A DNA stretch of 64,000 nucleotides from Mycoplasmopsis columboralis (lineage in GTDB: Bacteria; Bacillota_I; Bacilli_A; Mycoplasmatales; Metamycoplasmataceae): assembly GCF_900660675.1 (NCBI RefSeq), contig NZ_LR215039.1, positions 496,001 to 560,000 on the forward strand. The letters are read 5' to 3'. Each line of letters starts with the position of its first letter. Position 1 is the stretch's first letter. The notes beneath the pieces were generated by a model, which had not been told where the DNA came from, searched no databases, and saw only the letters and a program-made list of their open reading frames with translations. Below, one piece after another: positions 21,001-32,942 of the stretch. Both the position numbers and the translations under genes were made by a program.

Positions 21001-21225
21001 ATGTTATTAAACATTTTGTTGATATCAATCGGAATTTTTATTATAAGTAGTTTCTTTACTTTATTATCTGAATTTAGTTCAGGAATAATTGGTCTAATTT
21101 TATTTTTTATCTTTTCAATTGCAACCATATTATCATTAATTGCTATTTTCGTAAGTGTTATTGGTTTAGGTTTTATGGGAGTAAGCTCTTTATGCGAAAT
21201 GCTAACGAAAGCAAATCAAAGATAA
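21001..21225 (+). CDS. Small ICE membrane protein, two TM segments
   Basis: 74 residues, almost entirely hydrophobic: ILLISIGIFIISSFFTLL and a second long helix region to about residue 60. AAAGGAG stands 7 bases before the ATG. It is the first of five small genes ahead of the VirB6-like gene. It could be a minor channel or pilus component. No homologue recognised. Confidence 0.65.
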   Translation: MLLNILLISIGIFIISSFFTLLSEFSSGIIGLILFFIFSIATILSLIAIFVSVIGLGFMGVSSLCEMLTKANQR

Positions 21226-21254
21226 TGTAAAACTTTAATGACAAAGGAGAACTT

Positions 21255-21491
21255 ATGATTTGATGAATTTTGATTTTTATTTTTTTAGGAATAGCTGTTG
21301 TGTCTTGTTTTATAAGTGGTTTGTTTTATCTTTTAGTTATTTTCGTTTTTAACACAAAAACCATTCGTGTTTTATGCATAATATTTTTAATTATAACCTT
21401 CATATCAATAATTACTCTTATTGCAATTGTCATTTGTTCTATGTTTTATTCAGCTTTTTCAATTTTATCTTATCTAAATTCACAACAATAA
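21255..21491 (+). CDS. Small ICE membrane protein, two TM segments
   Basis: 78 residues with two long hydrophobic stretches separated by NTKTIRV. Starts MIWWILIFIFLG, using two TGA-coded Trp. An AAAGGAG site precedes the ATG. Similar size and layout to the preceding protein (a two-helix hairpin with a short basic turn), perhaps a distant paralogue. Function unknown. Confidence 0.65.
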
Positions 21492-21510
21492 TTAAATTAA
21501 AGGAGTAAAA

Positions 21511-21588
21511 ATGAATGATTTATTGCAAGCTCTCGGAGCAATAATGATGATAGCATTATGCTTATGAATTGGAAAGTGCATAAAATAA
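21511..21588 (+). CDS. Tiny ICE membrane peptide
   Basis: A 25-residue ORF with a single predicted helix (LGAIMMIALCLWIGK). Its AAAGGAG site 6 bases before the ATG and tight packing against the next gene (stop at 21588, next ATG at 21590) support translation despite the length. Confidence 0.5.
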
Positions 21589-21589
21589 G

Positions 21590-21778
21590 ATGGTAGTTTC
21601 TAAGATTATTTGATCAATTATTTTAATAATTATTCTATGAGCAAGAATAATTTGAGACATAAGAAAAACCCGTAAACAAAATAAAAAAATAACAAGTTGA
21701 AAAAATTGAAAGAAAGCACTTTATTTAACATTAATTGTTTTACTACACAGTGCTTTACTTTACACAATTTTAAATTAA
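21590..21778 (+). CDS. Small ICE membrane protein
   Basis: 62 residues with two hydrophobic helices (IIWSIILIIILWARIIW and ALYLTLIVLLHSALLYTIL) separated by a basic segment (RKTRKQNKKITSWKNWKK). One base separates its ATG from the stop of the preceding peptide, so it is probably translated by reinitiation. Function unknown. Confidence 0.55.
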
Positions 21779-21788
21779 AAGGAGATAT

Positions 21789-22109
21789 ATGATTTCAAAA
21801 ATTACAGCATTTTATGAAGAAAACGAACAAATAAAAAGTTTACTTCAAAAAGCATGAAGTAAAGGAGTTAACATTGTTGTTATAATAGCTGCTATTGTTA
21901 TAGCTTTAACAATAATTATGATAGCTGTATATTTTATACTAGCACACTTTCAAAAAGCTGACCAAATAAGAAAGATGTATAAGGACTACGGTAAATATGG
22001 TATATATCTAGTAATAGGAATATTAATACTTTTATCAGTAATTGGTGGTGTAATAACATATCTAGCAGATGAAACACGAAATACATTGTTAAACATTAAT
22101 ATTTTCTAA
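21789..22109 (+). CDS. Pilin-like conjugal transfer protein (Mbov_0395-like)
   Basis: 106 residues. A 30-residue helical N-terminus is followed by two membrane helices (VVIIAAIVIALTIIMIAVYFILA and GIYLVIGILILLSVIGGVITYLA) with a short basic connector (KMYKDYGKYG). Size, two helices and position just before the VirB6-like and VirB4 genes match the pilin-like (VirB2-type) subunit of mycoplasma ICEs; I recall the family as Mbov_0395. It would form the conjugative pilus or pore. AAGGAG precedes the ATG. Confidence 0.72.
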
Positions 22110-22110
22110 T

Positions 22111-23568
22111 ATGTTTATATTTAACTTGATTTTATACCCTTTGCTAGCTATTTTATGAGACATATTTATTACTATACCATATAACATTTTGTCTTAAATA
22201 TCTGTGATTTTTCAAAAGATCGGAATTCAATTATTAATTAGTTTTTTATATGGTGAAAATGCATATGAAAACGGAGTTTTACAAGTTAATCGTGTATATT
22301 ATTTAATTTTTCTAATTGCTTTATTATCTTTTGCTTTTTTAGCAATTTTTGGTTTGACTAAACATTATTTAAAAGGAAAAGATGTAGATAAAAAAGTCTC
22401 ACAAACAGCAAGAAAAATATTACCTGTGCTAGGTTCATTTATACTATACCCTTTATTTGCGTTTTTTGTGATGTTCTTTTTATCTTTACTTCAAGAATTA
22501 TTGCAAATAGCATTTTTTGGAACAAATGCACAAAATGGGTTTGATTTTGCTAAAAATACTTTTGTATCACTTAAACCAAGCGATATTAGCGAAGAAACTT
22601 GAAATACAATAGCTCAAAATAATTATCGTTATTCTTTCCCAGTTTCAGAGCAACCTTCTATTGTTGTTGTAATTATTGTTGCAGTTGTAGGTTGTATGAT
22701 GCTTTTTCAAGTTATATCAATTGCAAGTTCTCTTGTTTCGCAAATAATGAGTGCAAGTGCTTTATTCTTTATATACCCGCTTGTAAATGTCTTTCGTTTA
22801 TATGATGAAGATGCGGTGTATAACAAATGAAAAGTTATGTTTTATTCAAAACTTACAACAATTGTTTCATATATGCTTGCATTAAATATCTTTATTTTGT
22901 TTATAGGTTTTATGAACCGTGTTGATATCTTCACGGAAGATAGTTTAATCTTAGGTGGAGCTTTAAAAATTATTTTACTGCTTGGATCACTTGGTGGAAT
23001 TGAACTTTTAATTGGAGATATTAGCGATCTTTTTGGACAAAGACAGTCTGTCAAATCTGGGTTTAGAATTGCAAAAGATATGTTCAGAACTGGTATTCAA
23101 GTTGCAAGTAGTGCTGGAACCGCTGTTGGTCTAGCTCACGGAGCAGTAGGTGGTTTAGCAAAAGGTGCTACTGCATTAAAAGCAGGTGCGTTTGGTGTTG
23201 ATGTAGGAAAAGGTATTTTAAAAGCAAATCTTCAAAGCGGTAATATCTCAAAATTACAATACAAACAACAACTTGCACAACACAAAGCAAACATTAAAGA
23301 AAACAATATACCATCGCATCAATATAAAGTGCGTGGGGGTTTAATCGGTAAAGGTGAAGATTATTTAAGATCTCAACAATATGCTTGAAACGAACATAAA
23401 ATAGCTCGTGCTGAAAAACAATTTGCTAAAAACAAAATTACTGAAGATCAAAAAAACAGCATCATTACAAAAGCTCAAAGTAAAATGAATGAAATTGATG
23501 CAAGAGACAAAGCAAAATACGAGCTTAAAAACAATTACAAATCAAGCTTACAAAATAAAGGAAAATAA
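22111..23568 (+). pseudogene. VirB6-like polytopic membrane protein (Mbov_0396-like), interrupted by TAA
   Basis: 485 codons from ATG 22111 to the stop at 23566. The protein has six or more membrane helices in its first 300 codons and an Ala/Gly-rich segment with a basic tail (SGFRIAKDMFRTGIQ onward), as in the ICE transmembrane protein family I recall as Mbov_0396, a VirB6 analogue. Codon 29 is TAA (22195-22197), between IPYNILS and ISVIFQKIGIQ, with the same frame open on both sides. A GTG at 22204 could restart translation but lacks a ribosome site and would lose the first helix. If not bypassed, this breaks the secretion channel. Confidence 0.78.
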
Positions 23569-26184
23569 ATGAAATTACAAACAAATAAGTTAAGAAAATA
23601 TAAACAATTTTCTTTAAGGGGACTTAATGTTATTGATATAACAATTTTAATATCTGTAATTTTAATAACAGTTTTTGCTGTTCATCAAATCGGAAGTCTA
23701 ATAACTAAACTTGTTGTAGGAGTTATAATTGTTTCTTTGGGTGGTTTGTTAATACTAAAAGAACCAAAACACAAAACCAGAATTTATTTAGTAATTTATA
23801 GAATGCTAGTTCATTTACTCAGACAAAAATTGTTTACTAAAAATAAATTAGGAAACTTTAATACTAAAACTCTACTTAACTTAAAGAATTTTGAAGATAA
23901 TTTTTTAAAGCTTTCTTTAAGTAAAGACAACACTTCATATGCTCTTGCATTAGAAGTCTTCGGGAAAGATATTACTATTAATAAATTTGAAGAACAAGAA
24001 GTATATTATCAAAAACTAACACAAGCTTTTGCTAACTTAAATGACAAGATATTTATTGTAAAGATACCAGAATTTGTTTCACTTGAAGAAAATATTAAAT
24101 CGCTTGAAACACTCAAAGTTGATGAAAATATGCAAGCACTAAAAAACGCTTGAAAAAGCGATTTAGAAACTCTTGATACTTATGAAAAAGTAGATAAATA
24201 TTATGTCGTGATGGTATCAAGCAACAAAAATGAACTTTATCACGGTATAAAAAATTTACAAGCAAGACTTTTTCAAACTGAAATCTTTTCAAAGATGCTT
24301 AGTAAATTAGACTTTTTGAAAATGTTAAATAAAGTTTATCGTTTCGGAAATGAATTTAGCGAAGAAGAATTGATAGATATGTTAGACAAGAACAACTTAA
24401 ATGAAATTTTTGCTTTTGATAAAGTTCTCTTTAAGAAAAATTACTTTAAAACTGATAATGTCTTTAATTCAATACAAACCATTAGTGAATACCCTTTAAG
24501 ACTCAAACAAAGTTGAATTATTGACACTTTTAAATCAAACTCAATGATTATTTGAAGTTTAAACCCAGTTTCAGAAAAACACAAAGAGAGAATATTAAAT
24601 AGAGCAGAACAAAACCTTGAAGAAATAAAAGAAGAAGTTCAAAATAGATACAAGAAGAGAAAAATTACAAAAGATCAAGATGCTTTAAATGAGCTTAGCG
24701 AATCGCTTGTGTCTGGTGAAGATCAACTCTTTGAAAGTTCATTTATTTTAGTAAACAGAGCTTTTAATTTAGAAGATTTAAAAGCACAACAAAAAGAAAA
24801 TGAAGAAAATATAAAATCTTGAAAAGGAGTTGTAAACAACTTAAAATACAGACAATTTGATGCATATTCAGCTATGTTATTTAAAAATACAGATATGCTC
24901 AAAGAATATACTGAACAACTTTCAACTAACATTGGGTTTGCTTGGGTGTTTCATAATCAATATTTTAATGATAAGTTCTTTTCAATAATTGGTAATTCAA
25001 ATTACAACGGGAACAGTCCAATTTTCTTTGATCAAGGAATAAATAACGGAAGAAGAAATAACTTTAATATGTTTATTTTAGGAACAAGCGGTAGTGGAAA
25101 AAGCACATTTGCTAAAAAGCTAATTGCTCCTAAAATTGCTAAAAAAGACAAAGTTATTGTGTTAGATCCACAGAGCGAATATTCTAAAAGTTTAATGCAA
25201 CTTGGAGCTGTCAAAATTAATTTAGGAACAAATGCTGATGTTGCATTTAACCCTTTACAAATTAGAAAAATTTTCAACCCTGATTCTTCATTAAGCATCT
25301 TAACACGCAACAGCGAATTGCTCACTTTAAATGAAAATGCTTTAATGAAATGATTTAAGATTATTTACCCGCATTTTAATGAAGACCATATTATTTTACT
25401 AAGAAGTGCTATTAGAAAAGTTTGAGAAAAACACTTTAAAGACATTGATCAAGATTTAAGCACTTTGAGCAATGATCAATACCCAATTATGAGCGATCTC
25501 ATTAATGAACTTGAAGAAGAAGAACCAAGTCCTGAAATATCAAAAGTATTAAAACACTTAAAAGTGGACTTTCAAGAAAAAGGTCAATATTATCATTTGT
25601 ATAACAAAACAACCAATGTTGATTTAAGTTCTAATGCAATTATTTTTGATACTTCTGCTTTAATGAAATCTAGTTCTGAATTATTTAATGGTGCGTTTTA
25701 CTTAATTATTTCGTTTATTCAAGGTTTAATATCAAACCGTGAAAACAAAGATAATTCTAAGATTTGAATTTTAATTGATGAAGCTCATATGTTCATTGAT
25801 GAACGAAACGAATCAACACTAGATTTTATTTTTACAACTGTTAAAGAAGGAAGAAAGTTCAATTGTGGAACTATCATAACAACTCAAAACCCACAAGATT
25901 TTACTAAAACTCAAAACATCATTCAAAAGGGTCAAGCTATTTTGGAAAACTGTCAATATTCAGTATTACTTAAATGTAAATCTGAAACTATTAATGAAAT
26001 TAATAAATTGTTTAAAAACTCTGGTGGTTTATCAGAGCTTGAACAAAACTTTTTAGCATTTGCATCGGTAGGTCAAGGTATTTTAATTGTTGATAGTAGC
26101 GAAAAAATTGCGTTTGATGCTTATTATAATCAAGAAGAGAAACGACTATTTTTTGACAAAGGAGATCTAAGAATTTATGACTAA
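23569..26184 (+). CDS. traE: Conjugal transfer ATPase TraE/VirB4 (Mbov_0397-like)
   Basis: 871 residues. Two N-terminal hydrophobic segments (about 20-65) are followed by the VirB4 N-terminal domain and the ATPase domain: Walker A FILGTSGSGKST near residue 500, VIVLDPQSEY just after, Walker B WILIDEAHMF near 732-741, and the IITTQNPQDF sensor. It powers pilus assembly and transfer, and corresponds to CDS17 of mycoplasma ICEs. The ATG follows the upstream stop by one base, and the end overlaps the next gene by 8 bases. The frame is fully open with TGA as Trp. Confidence 0.94.
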
Positions 26185-26806
26185 TATAAAAGCAACTACT
26201 AATGAAATAAGAAGTGTTCTTAAAAAACACAAACAACAAAAAGAAATAAGTATCAGATACAGTGGAAGATTTAGATCAATTGAAGATGCAAATTTATTTA
26301 ATAATTTTAAAAACAAAGTTCAAAGGAGCGGTGAAAGCTTAAATACTGTTTTAAATGACATTATAATCTCTCATATTAAAAGAGAGCAAGAAAATGTTTA
26401 TTTAGATTCAATTAAAGAGCGTATGCATTACTATTTTAGAAAAGCAGTTTATGTGCAAACAAAACCTTTAAATGACAAAATTAAAGCATACAGCGAACAT
26501 CAAAATAAACAAATTGATTTGCTGAACAAGAAATTAACAGCAATTATGAAAATACTTTTTACCAAAATAGATCCAAATGATGTGAATTTAGATGATTTAA
26601 ACAGTGAAATTTATATTGATGATTTAGCTTTCAAACAAGCTAGAAACGACTTGTATTTAGAGTTAAATGAAAAACTAAAAGTAATTACCATAAAAGATAA
26701 TCAAGTTGATCAAAAATTAAATCAAACTTATAAAGATGTTTTAGATACTCAAAATAACAACTTTGCTTTAAAGGAGTTTTATGAAAACAAAGACAAAATG
26801 AATTAA
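26177..26806 (+). CDS. ICE protein, Mbov_0398-like
   Basis: A 209-residue soluble, mainly helical protein. Position directly after the VirB4 gene and before the very large surface-protein gene matches the ICE protein family I recall as Mbov_0398. The N-terminus (ISIRYSGRFRSIEDANLFNNF) might form a ribbon-helix-helix-like DNA-binding unit: a strand followed by SGESLNTVLNDIIISHIKREQE. The overlap with traE (8 bases) and with the next ATG (26781) suggests tight coupling. Function unknown. Confidence 0.72.
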   Translation: MTNIKATTNEIRSVLKKHKQQKEISIRYSGRFRSIEDANLFNNFKNKVQRSGESLNTVLNDIIISHIKREQENVYLDSIKERMHYYFRKAVYVQTKPLNDKIKAYSEHQNKQIDLLNKKLTAIMKILFTKIDPNDVNLDDLNSEIYIDDLAFKQARNDLYLELNEKLKVITIKDNQVDQKLNQTYKDVLDTQNNNFALKEFYENKDKMN

Positions 26807-29800
26807 ATCTTTATTATTAGTCGGTGGTGTATCTGGTGGTGCATTACCGCTTATTTCTTTTATTACAAGTAATAATAACAATAATAGTGAATATTTAACC
26901 TTTAATGATATTTATAATAGAGTAAATCAAGAAAGCACAACACTTAACACAATAAGTTTTTCTAAAATTATATACAAAGAAATCAATTGATACCCAAATG
27001 TAAAAGATGTTATGGTAGGTGCAAAAGCAATAATAAATAATCACACTTATGAAAACACGCTTTCTAACTTATATGCTCATCAAGGAGAATTTCTCACACA
27101 AGAAGAAGAAAATCTTATTAACGATCCTGAACTTCTTTATTTTACAAGTGATGATGATAAAACTTGAAAAAACAATTACAAAAATGTTGCAAAAATCATA
27201 ATTGATTTATCTAATGTAGAATCAAGTTCAAATTGAATAAATACATTGAAAACTCAAAATATTAAGTTTCTAATAGCTAAAAGTGATTTTTATGATAATG
27301 TAGTTTCATATACTGAAAAAGACATAACAGACATTTTTGATTTAAGTTTTATAAATAATCTTAAAAACGAACTCAATAAAAGAAAATATGCGAGTTTAAA
27401 ATACCCTTCTATGATCAATGATGTCAAATTAAAACATATGACAATTAGCTTTGATTTAAATGTTTTATTAACTCATAGTTGAGAATTTTCTCAAAGAAAC
27501 GGAAATGCAAAAATTACAAATGTAAAAGCTAATATTGAAATTCAATATGAACATTCACAAAAATTTCAACAAACAGGTGATTTTATCTCACATATGAAAA
27601 ATGTTGAGCGAGATTTTAACAATTCTGATCTTAAAAATCTTAAATCATTAACAATACAAACTGATGTTGGAGCAACTTATGGACTAACAGATAATAAAGT
27701 TGCTAGTGATGATAAAAGCAATAAAGAATACTTTGAAAACAAACTAAAAAATAGTGATTTTTTCCAAAAGTATTACTCATTAGAAAATAAAAATCAACTT
27801 GAACAAGCTTATAGAGCATCTCTAAAATACGAAATTTATTCTGATAATAAAAAAGTCCGTTTTTGATATGAATTTTACAACCCACAAGTTCAAAAGTGAG
27901 AAAAAATATTACTTAAAGATAATATTGATATCTACTTTCAAAATACTAATAAATTTGCTAATAAAAATTTAGCAAATAGATTAAGAATTATACCAAGCAA
28001 ATTCGTTGATATTACTTAACCTTATAGCAGAAAACTTGTAGTTGATAAACCAATTAGAATTGATAATGATAAAGAACTAAGTAATGAATATGGGGGAACT
28101 TGAATTTATCACGCTCCCGCTAAAATTAGATTTTTAACAACTCTTAGAGAAGATGAAGTTTTACTCATTAATTCAAATAAAATTGATGTTTTAGATCGTA
28201 AATTTGAATATGACTTAAAAGATTTAAGAAACACAACCAAACAAAACAAAGATAGTTCAAATAATAAAGATAACGACAATGAACAAACAAACAAATATGA
28301 AATAGAAATTTTAAAATATGACAAATCAAATGTTAACGAAACCAATGAAAATGTCATATCTCGTTATAAAGTTATTTTAATTGTTAACTCCCTTGGAAAT
28401 GATTTGCAAGGTAAATGATACGCTTGAAACCCTGAAATCGATCCAAAGCAAAGAGAGTTAATTGAACCATATTTAAAAAAAGAAAATGGAGAATATTTAT
28501 TAGATCAAAATAACAATAAAATACCAAACTCTAAATACGATCCGTTAATCAACCCCAAAACTGGAACAAAAGAAGAAATTTTATGGGTGAATTATTCTAA
28601 ATTTAACTTACCCGAAGATACACGCTTTTTACAAGATCCAAGAGACAAACAAGGTAATTTTATACATATAAACGATCTTGGAAGACCAACTCTTTTAAAT
28701 GGTGATTTATTTGATATAGAGCTTGGTTTTATTGCACAAGGATCAGTTGTTGGAAAAGGAATAAATGTATCTTCAAATTCAGAAATTGAACAAGCAAAAA
28801 GATTTTTTATTAGTTCAAATTTACAAGATAGCACTTTTGATACTAATATAGATAATAGCACTAACACTTCTTCAAGCGGTAATAAAATAAGCATCTCCAA
28901 AAATGAAAACGATTATTTTTCAAGTTCGGGTCTTTGAATGTATACCATTAGAGATAAAGGTAATATTGATACTTACAAACTGTTTTTAATCGGTAAAAAT
29001 GAACCTTCTGCATTATTTTCGCAAGTTTATTCAAACCCTTCTGTAATACCATTTTGAAGTTCATATCACGGTAAAAATTTAGCTAAATTTTTACTTGATA
29101 ATAACTATGTTTCAGAACAAAAATTGAGTTCATTAAAATATGAAGAAGTAATTAATTTTTGAAAAATTTATGTCTCTTCAACATATAAATTTGTTTACGG
29201 AAATGAAGATAATGAAGAAGATAATTCTTATATTCACGGTAAAAAAATTAGCGATAATTCTATCATTTCACCAAAAGACAAAATAACACTCACTCCGTTT
29301 GTTCAAGAAGACCAATTAAAAGAATTTGCTAAAACAATAAGTGAAAAAGATTTTAGCAAATACAACAAACAACATTGAGAACAATATGCTGTAATTGCAG
29401 AAAAAGCAAAAGATAAAATTGATTTTGATGTAGAAAGTAAAAATAATGAAATAGTTTATTCGTTTTATTTTAAAGAAGAATCATTTAATTCTCTTTTCAC
29501 AATAAAAAAATCAGTTTGAAATGTTGCTGTGAAATGAAAAGAAGATGTTGAGTTTGAAAATACAACACAAAAAGTAGAAATAACTCCTTCTATTAATGGA
29601 TCTTATTTAAGTTCTATTACTGAAACTGCTTTTGATATTCAAGATATTGTAGCAAATATTGATCGGGTTCGTTTGTTAGATTTTAATGATTCAGATAAAG
29701 TAAACTTTGATATTACAATACCATTTAATAATGTTTTAAGATTTGAATTTAATGTTAAAAGAAGTTATCAAAATAATTATTTTATCAGTAGAGAAAAGCA

Positions 29801-30770
29801 ATTTATTTATGTTGATTTAAACGATATCTTTGTAAATTTAGAAAACAAATATATAAATATTTTTAGCAATTTTAATTTAACAAATTTAAATTTAAATGGA
29901 GAAACAGACTTTTTGAAAGCAAAAAATATTATTTTAAAAGCAATAGAAAACGCTATTAACAAACAATACAAATACAAAATAGATTTTGATATTGAAAACT
30001 TTGATAATGTAGTTAAAAACGCAATTAAAGTTGTAAGCTCATTCAAAGATCCAATTTATTTTGATTTATATTTAAACTCAATTAATACAACAAATAACAA
30101 TTTAGTTGGTAGAAGAAGAATATCACTAACTAATGCTGTAAAGAACAATTTTATACCTTCTAATGTTAATTTGATCAATTATTCAATATCAAATATTGAA
30201 CTAAAACAAATCACAACATTTAAGGAACTTTACTCAGAGATTATAAAAAACATTGATAATGATCTTAGAGCTTATAGAATAAATTTTAATGATTATTTAA
30301 CAATTGAAAATGTATCAGAGTTAGAAAAATTGCTCACTCCAAATAAAATAAATACAATTAATTTAAAATTAAGACCTTTAAATAACATTTTAAAGGGAAC
30401 TAAAATAGTTAAAATTACAAATGATTTGATAAGTATAACTGAAACAGATTTAACTTTAAACAAAGAAAAAAACAAGTATACAAAAGAGCAATTACAAGAG
30501 TTGAAAGACAAACTTGATAAATCTAAAAATAGTGATTTTGGTAATAAAAACGAAGAAGAAACCGCTAAAAATGAATGAGAAGATGGTTTTGTAGATGTTA
30601 GAAAAACAGATAAAAACAACAACTCAGAAAACCCAAATAACACTAAAAAAGAAACGCTAACACAACAAGAAAAAGTAGGAATAAGTTTTGGAGTAATCGG
30701 CGGAACAGCAATTTTAGTTTTATTTATTATATGAGCAATTAAAACTAAATTCGGAACTAAACCTAAGTAA
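26781..30770 (+). pseudogene. Very large ICE surface protein (Mbov_0399-like), interrupted by TAA
   Basis: 1329 codons. An N-terminal membrane/signal segment (KSLLLVGGVSGGALPLISFIT) and a C-terminal membrane anchor (VGISFGVIGGTAILVLFIIWAIK) bracket a long extracellular region rich in Asn, Asp and Lys. Length and position match the family I recall as Mbov_0399, corresponding to the large CDS19 product of mycoplasma ICEs. Codon 413 is TAA (28017-28019), between FVDIT and PYSRKLVV, with the frame intact on both sides. Translation ending there would give a 412-residue fragment without the C-terminal anchor. An AAAGGAG site precedes the ATG. No enzymatic motif seen; a donor-recipient contact role is inferred. 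Confidence 0.8.
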
Positions 30771-30801
30771 TATAATTTATTTGTAGCAAAGGAGAAAAAA
30801 T

Positions 30802-31509
30802 ATGATAAATAAAGTGTGAAAAAGACAAAAAAATGAAGTTTCCAAAAACATTGAAACTATTTCGTTTGACACTAAGGGAGATCTTATTATAAAGCGTAAA
30901 TTTTATGATGGAACGAATGCAAAGTCAACAAGCAATAGACCTTTAATTGTATTTCATTATGGAGAATATACTTTCTATTTAAATATGCGTTCAGCAAAAA
31001 AAGATAGAAAGAAATTACCTTTTGAATATGAATTGTCAAACCCAAAACGAAAGCAAAACGACTGAGTTGATACAACAAATATAATGGTAATGGACACAGA
31101 AGAATTTGATTTATTGTATAAAGATAGAGAATTTGAAGAGATAAACAACCTTAATTATGAAGATGCAAGAAATATCGTAGATCTTCTTATAGACAACTTT
31201 ACAGATAATAAGTTTAATTACGACATAACATATCAAAGAATTGAAATTAATAAAAAAACTATGCAACCAGAAAGTAAAATTATAATTTCTACTTTTAAAT
31301 TTGATGAAGAAAAATATATGGAAGGTATAGACATAGATCATTTTTTAGACCACTTAGGTTTTATCTTTGAAGATTTAGAAAACGCAAGTAAAGAAGATTT
31401 TCAAGAATATATAAAACATAATAAAAACGACTGAGATTTGATATGTAAGAAATATCGTAAAAACAATAAAATCAAGAAAAAAGACAAAGAATTTGAAATG
31501 CAAATGTAA
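30802..31509 (+). CDS. ICE protein, Mbov_0400-like
   Basis: A 235-residue soluble, charged protein preceded by AAAGGAG and by a TATAAT at 30771-30776. Its place between the large surface protein and the transposase matches the ICE family I recall as Mbov_0400. The segment TNIMVMDTEEFDLLYK resembles a stretch of the protein at 11359-11970. It ends KEFEMQM, the clearest case of the shared E-[MVW]-x-M C-terminus. A strong terminator follows. Function unknown. Confidence 0.72.
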
Positions 31510-31514
31510 TAATT

Positions 31515-31539
31515 AGAACTCATTTTGAGTTCTTTTTTT
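31515..31539 (+). terminator. Terminator at the end of the ICE conjugation operon
   Basis: AGAACTCA / TGAGTTCT, an 8-bp perfect stem with a TTT loop, followed by a long T-run. It separates the conjugation genes from the transposase gene. Confidence 0.85.
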
Positions 31540-31550
31540 ATAATTTTTAT

Positions 31551-32720
31551 ATGCAAAATGATCCAAATAAATTAATAGTTAACCTTATTCAAAAGGAGTT
31601 TTATAACGAAGAAATTGCTTTTTCACTCTCAAAAGAAAGGAAAGAAAAAAGGTGAAATATTCATTCAAGAATTACTAGAAAAGTTAAGACTTCGTATGGT
31701 ATATTACTTCTTCAGAAGATTAAATATAGAGATAAAAACAGAAAAATTCGTTATTTTGACAACCCAGTTTTGAAAATACCAAAGTATAAAAACATTTGTG
31801 AAGACTTAGAAAACAAAGTCTTTATGCTTAAACTTGATGGTGTTTCAAATCGTTCAATAGCTCAAAATCATTTAAACAAAGCTATCACTAGACAATATGT
31901 TTCAACAATTTTAAACTCACGAAAAGTTGAAAATAAAGTGAATTTTACAGCAGAAAATATCATTCATAAAAACATTTTATATGTTGAAGTAGATGATACA
32001 TTTTCTTATTTTAGAGACAAAAATAACAAAATTGTCAAACACAGATTAAGAACAATTGTTTGTCATACAGGAAAAGATAAATTTAATAATTTAACTAATA
32101 AAACTGTCATTATTCAAGACACAATTGTTGATAAAAATAACAGCTCTTTACACGAACTTTACTTCAAAATTAGATTATTAATTTACAAACATTATGGAGA
32201 TCAAATCAAGCAAATTATCTTTTATGGAGACGGAGCAAGATATATGAAAGGTCTTGCTAAGTTATTAAATTCAACATATATTTTAGATCTTTTTCACTTA
32301 ACAAGAAAGCTCTTTATGCTATGTGGTTTTTCTAAATACAACACTAAAAATAAAGCTTTATTTATTGATTTTTTACAACAAAACAAAATAACTTTGTATA
32401 GATTTTCTAAGTTATTGATAATAAAAGGAAAATGACAACAAGCTATTTCACTATTAGAAGAAGAATTTGCAAAACGAAAAGATCAAATATCTTCAACAAA
32501 AATTCAAGAACTTAAAGATTTTTACAAGTATTTAAAAAGCAATGAAACAGCTATTGTAAATTACGAAAATGAATTCAATATTGGTTCACATACAGAAGCT
32601 TTCATATCTCATTATGTGAAAAAAATATGTAAAAGAAAGTTTGCAATTTATGGTAATGAATGCTTTAAAAACTTGCTTTTAATGAACATTAAAAATAACG
32701 AAAATTTGATTTTTATTTAA
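31551..32720 (+). CDS. DDE transposase of the ICE (Mbov_0401-like, ISLre2-type)
   Basis: 389 residues, the integration and excision enzyme of mycoplasma ICEs (CDS22 product). Catalytic acidic residues are visible: Asp148/149 in LYVEVDDTF, Asp227 in IIFYGDGARYMKGL, and Glu349 in IGSHTEAFISHYV. The N-terminal third contains a helix-turn-helix-like segment (LKLDGVSNRSIAQNHLNKAITRQYVSTIL). The frame is intact, so the enzyme could still act, and could mobilise the element or related ends in trans. It is the last gene, about 480 bases from the right end. A short leader follows the upstream terminator, and no good ribosome site is seen. Confidence 0.9.
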
Positions 32721-32893
32721 AAAGCGAGTTATTTCTATTAAAAAACTTTGATCTTAAATCTTTAATTTTTGCTATTTTAAATCACTAAATTTTTTTGATT
32801 TTGTTAAGGTGTCCGTTTTTGTATGTAAAAACTAAAATAAACTAATATATTACATATATTAAAACTTCAAAAAAATACCTTTGCTTACAAAAA

Positions 32894-32942
32894 TGCATAC
32901 AAAATCAATTTTTGCATACAAATTTTTTTGTAGTGCATACAA
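32894..32942 (+). repeat. Three iteron-like repeats TGCATACAA
   Basis: Identical 9-mers at 32894-32902, 32913-32921 and 32934-32942, roughly two helical turns apart, embedded in A/T runs. An inverted copy (TTGTATGCA) lies at 33082-33090. Regular phasing is typical of binding sites for replication initiators or for transposases at element ends. No equivalent copies are seen at the left end. Confidence 0.6.
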
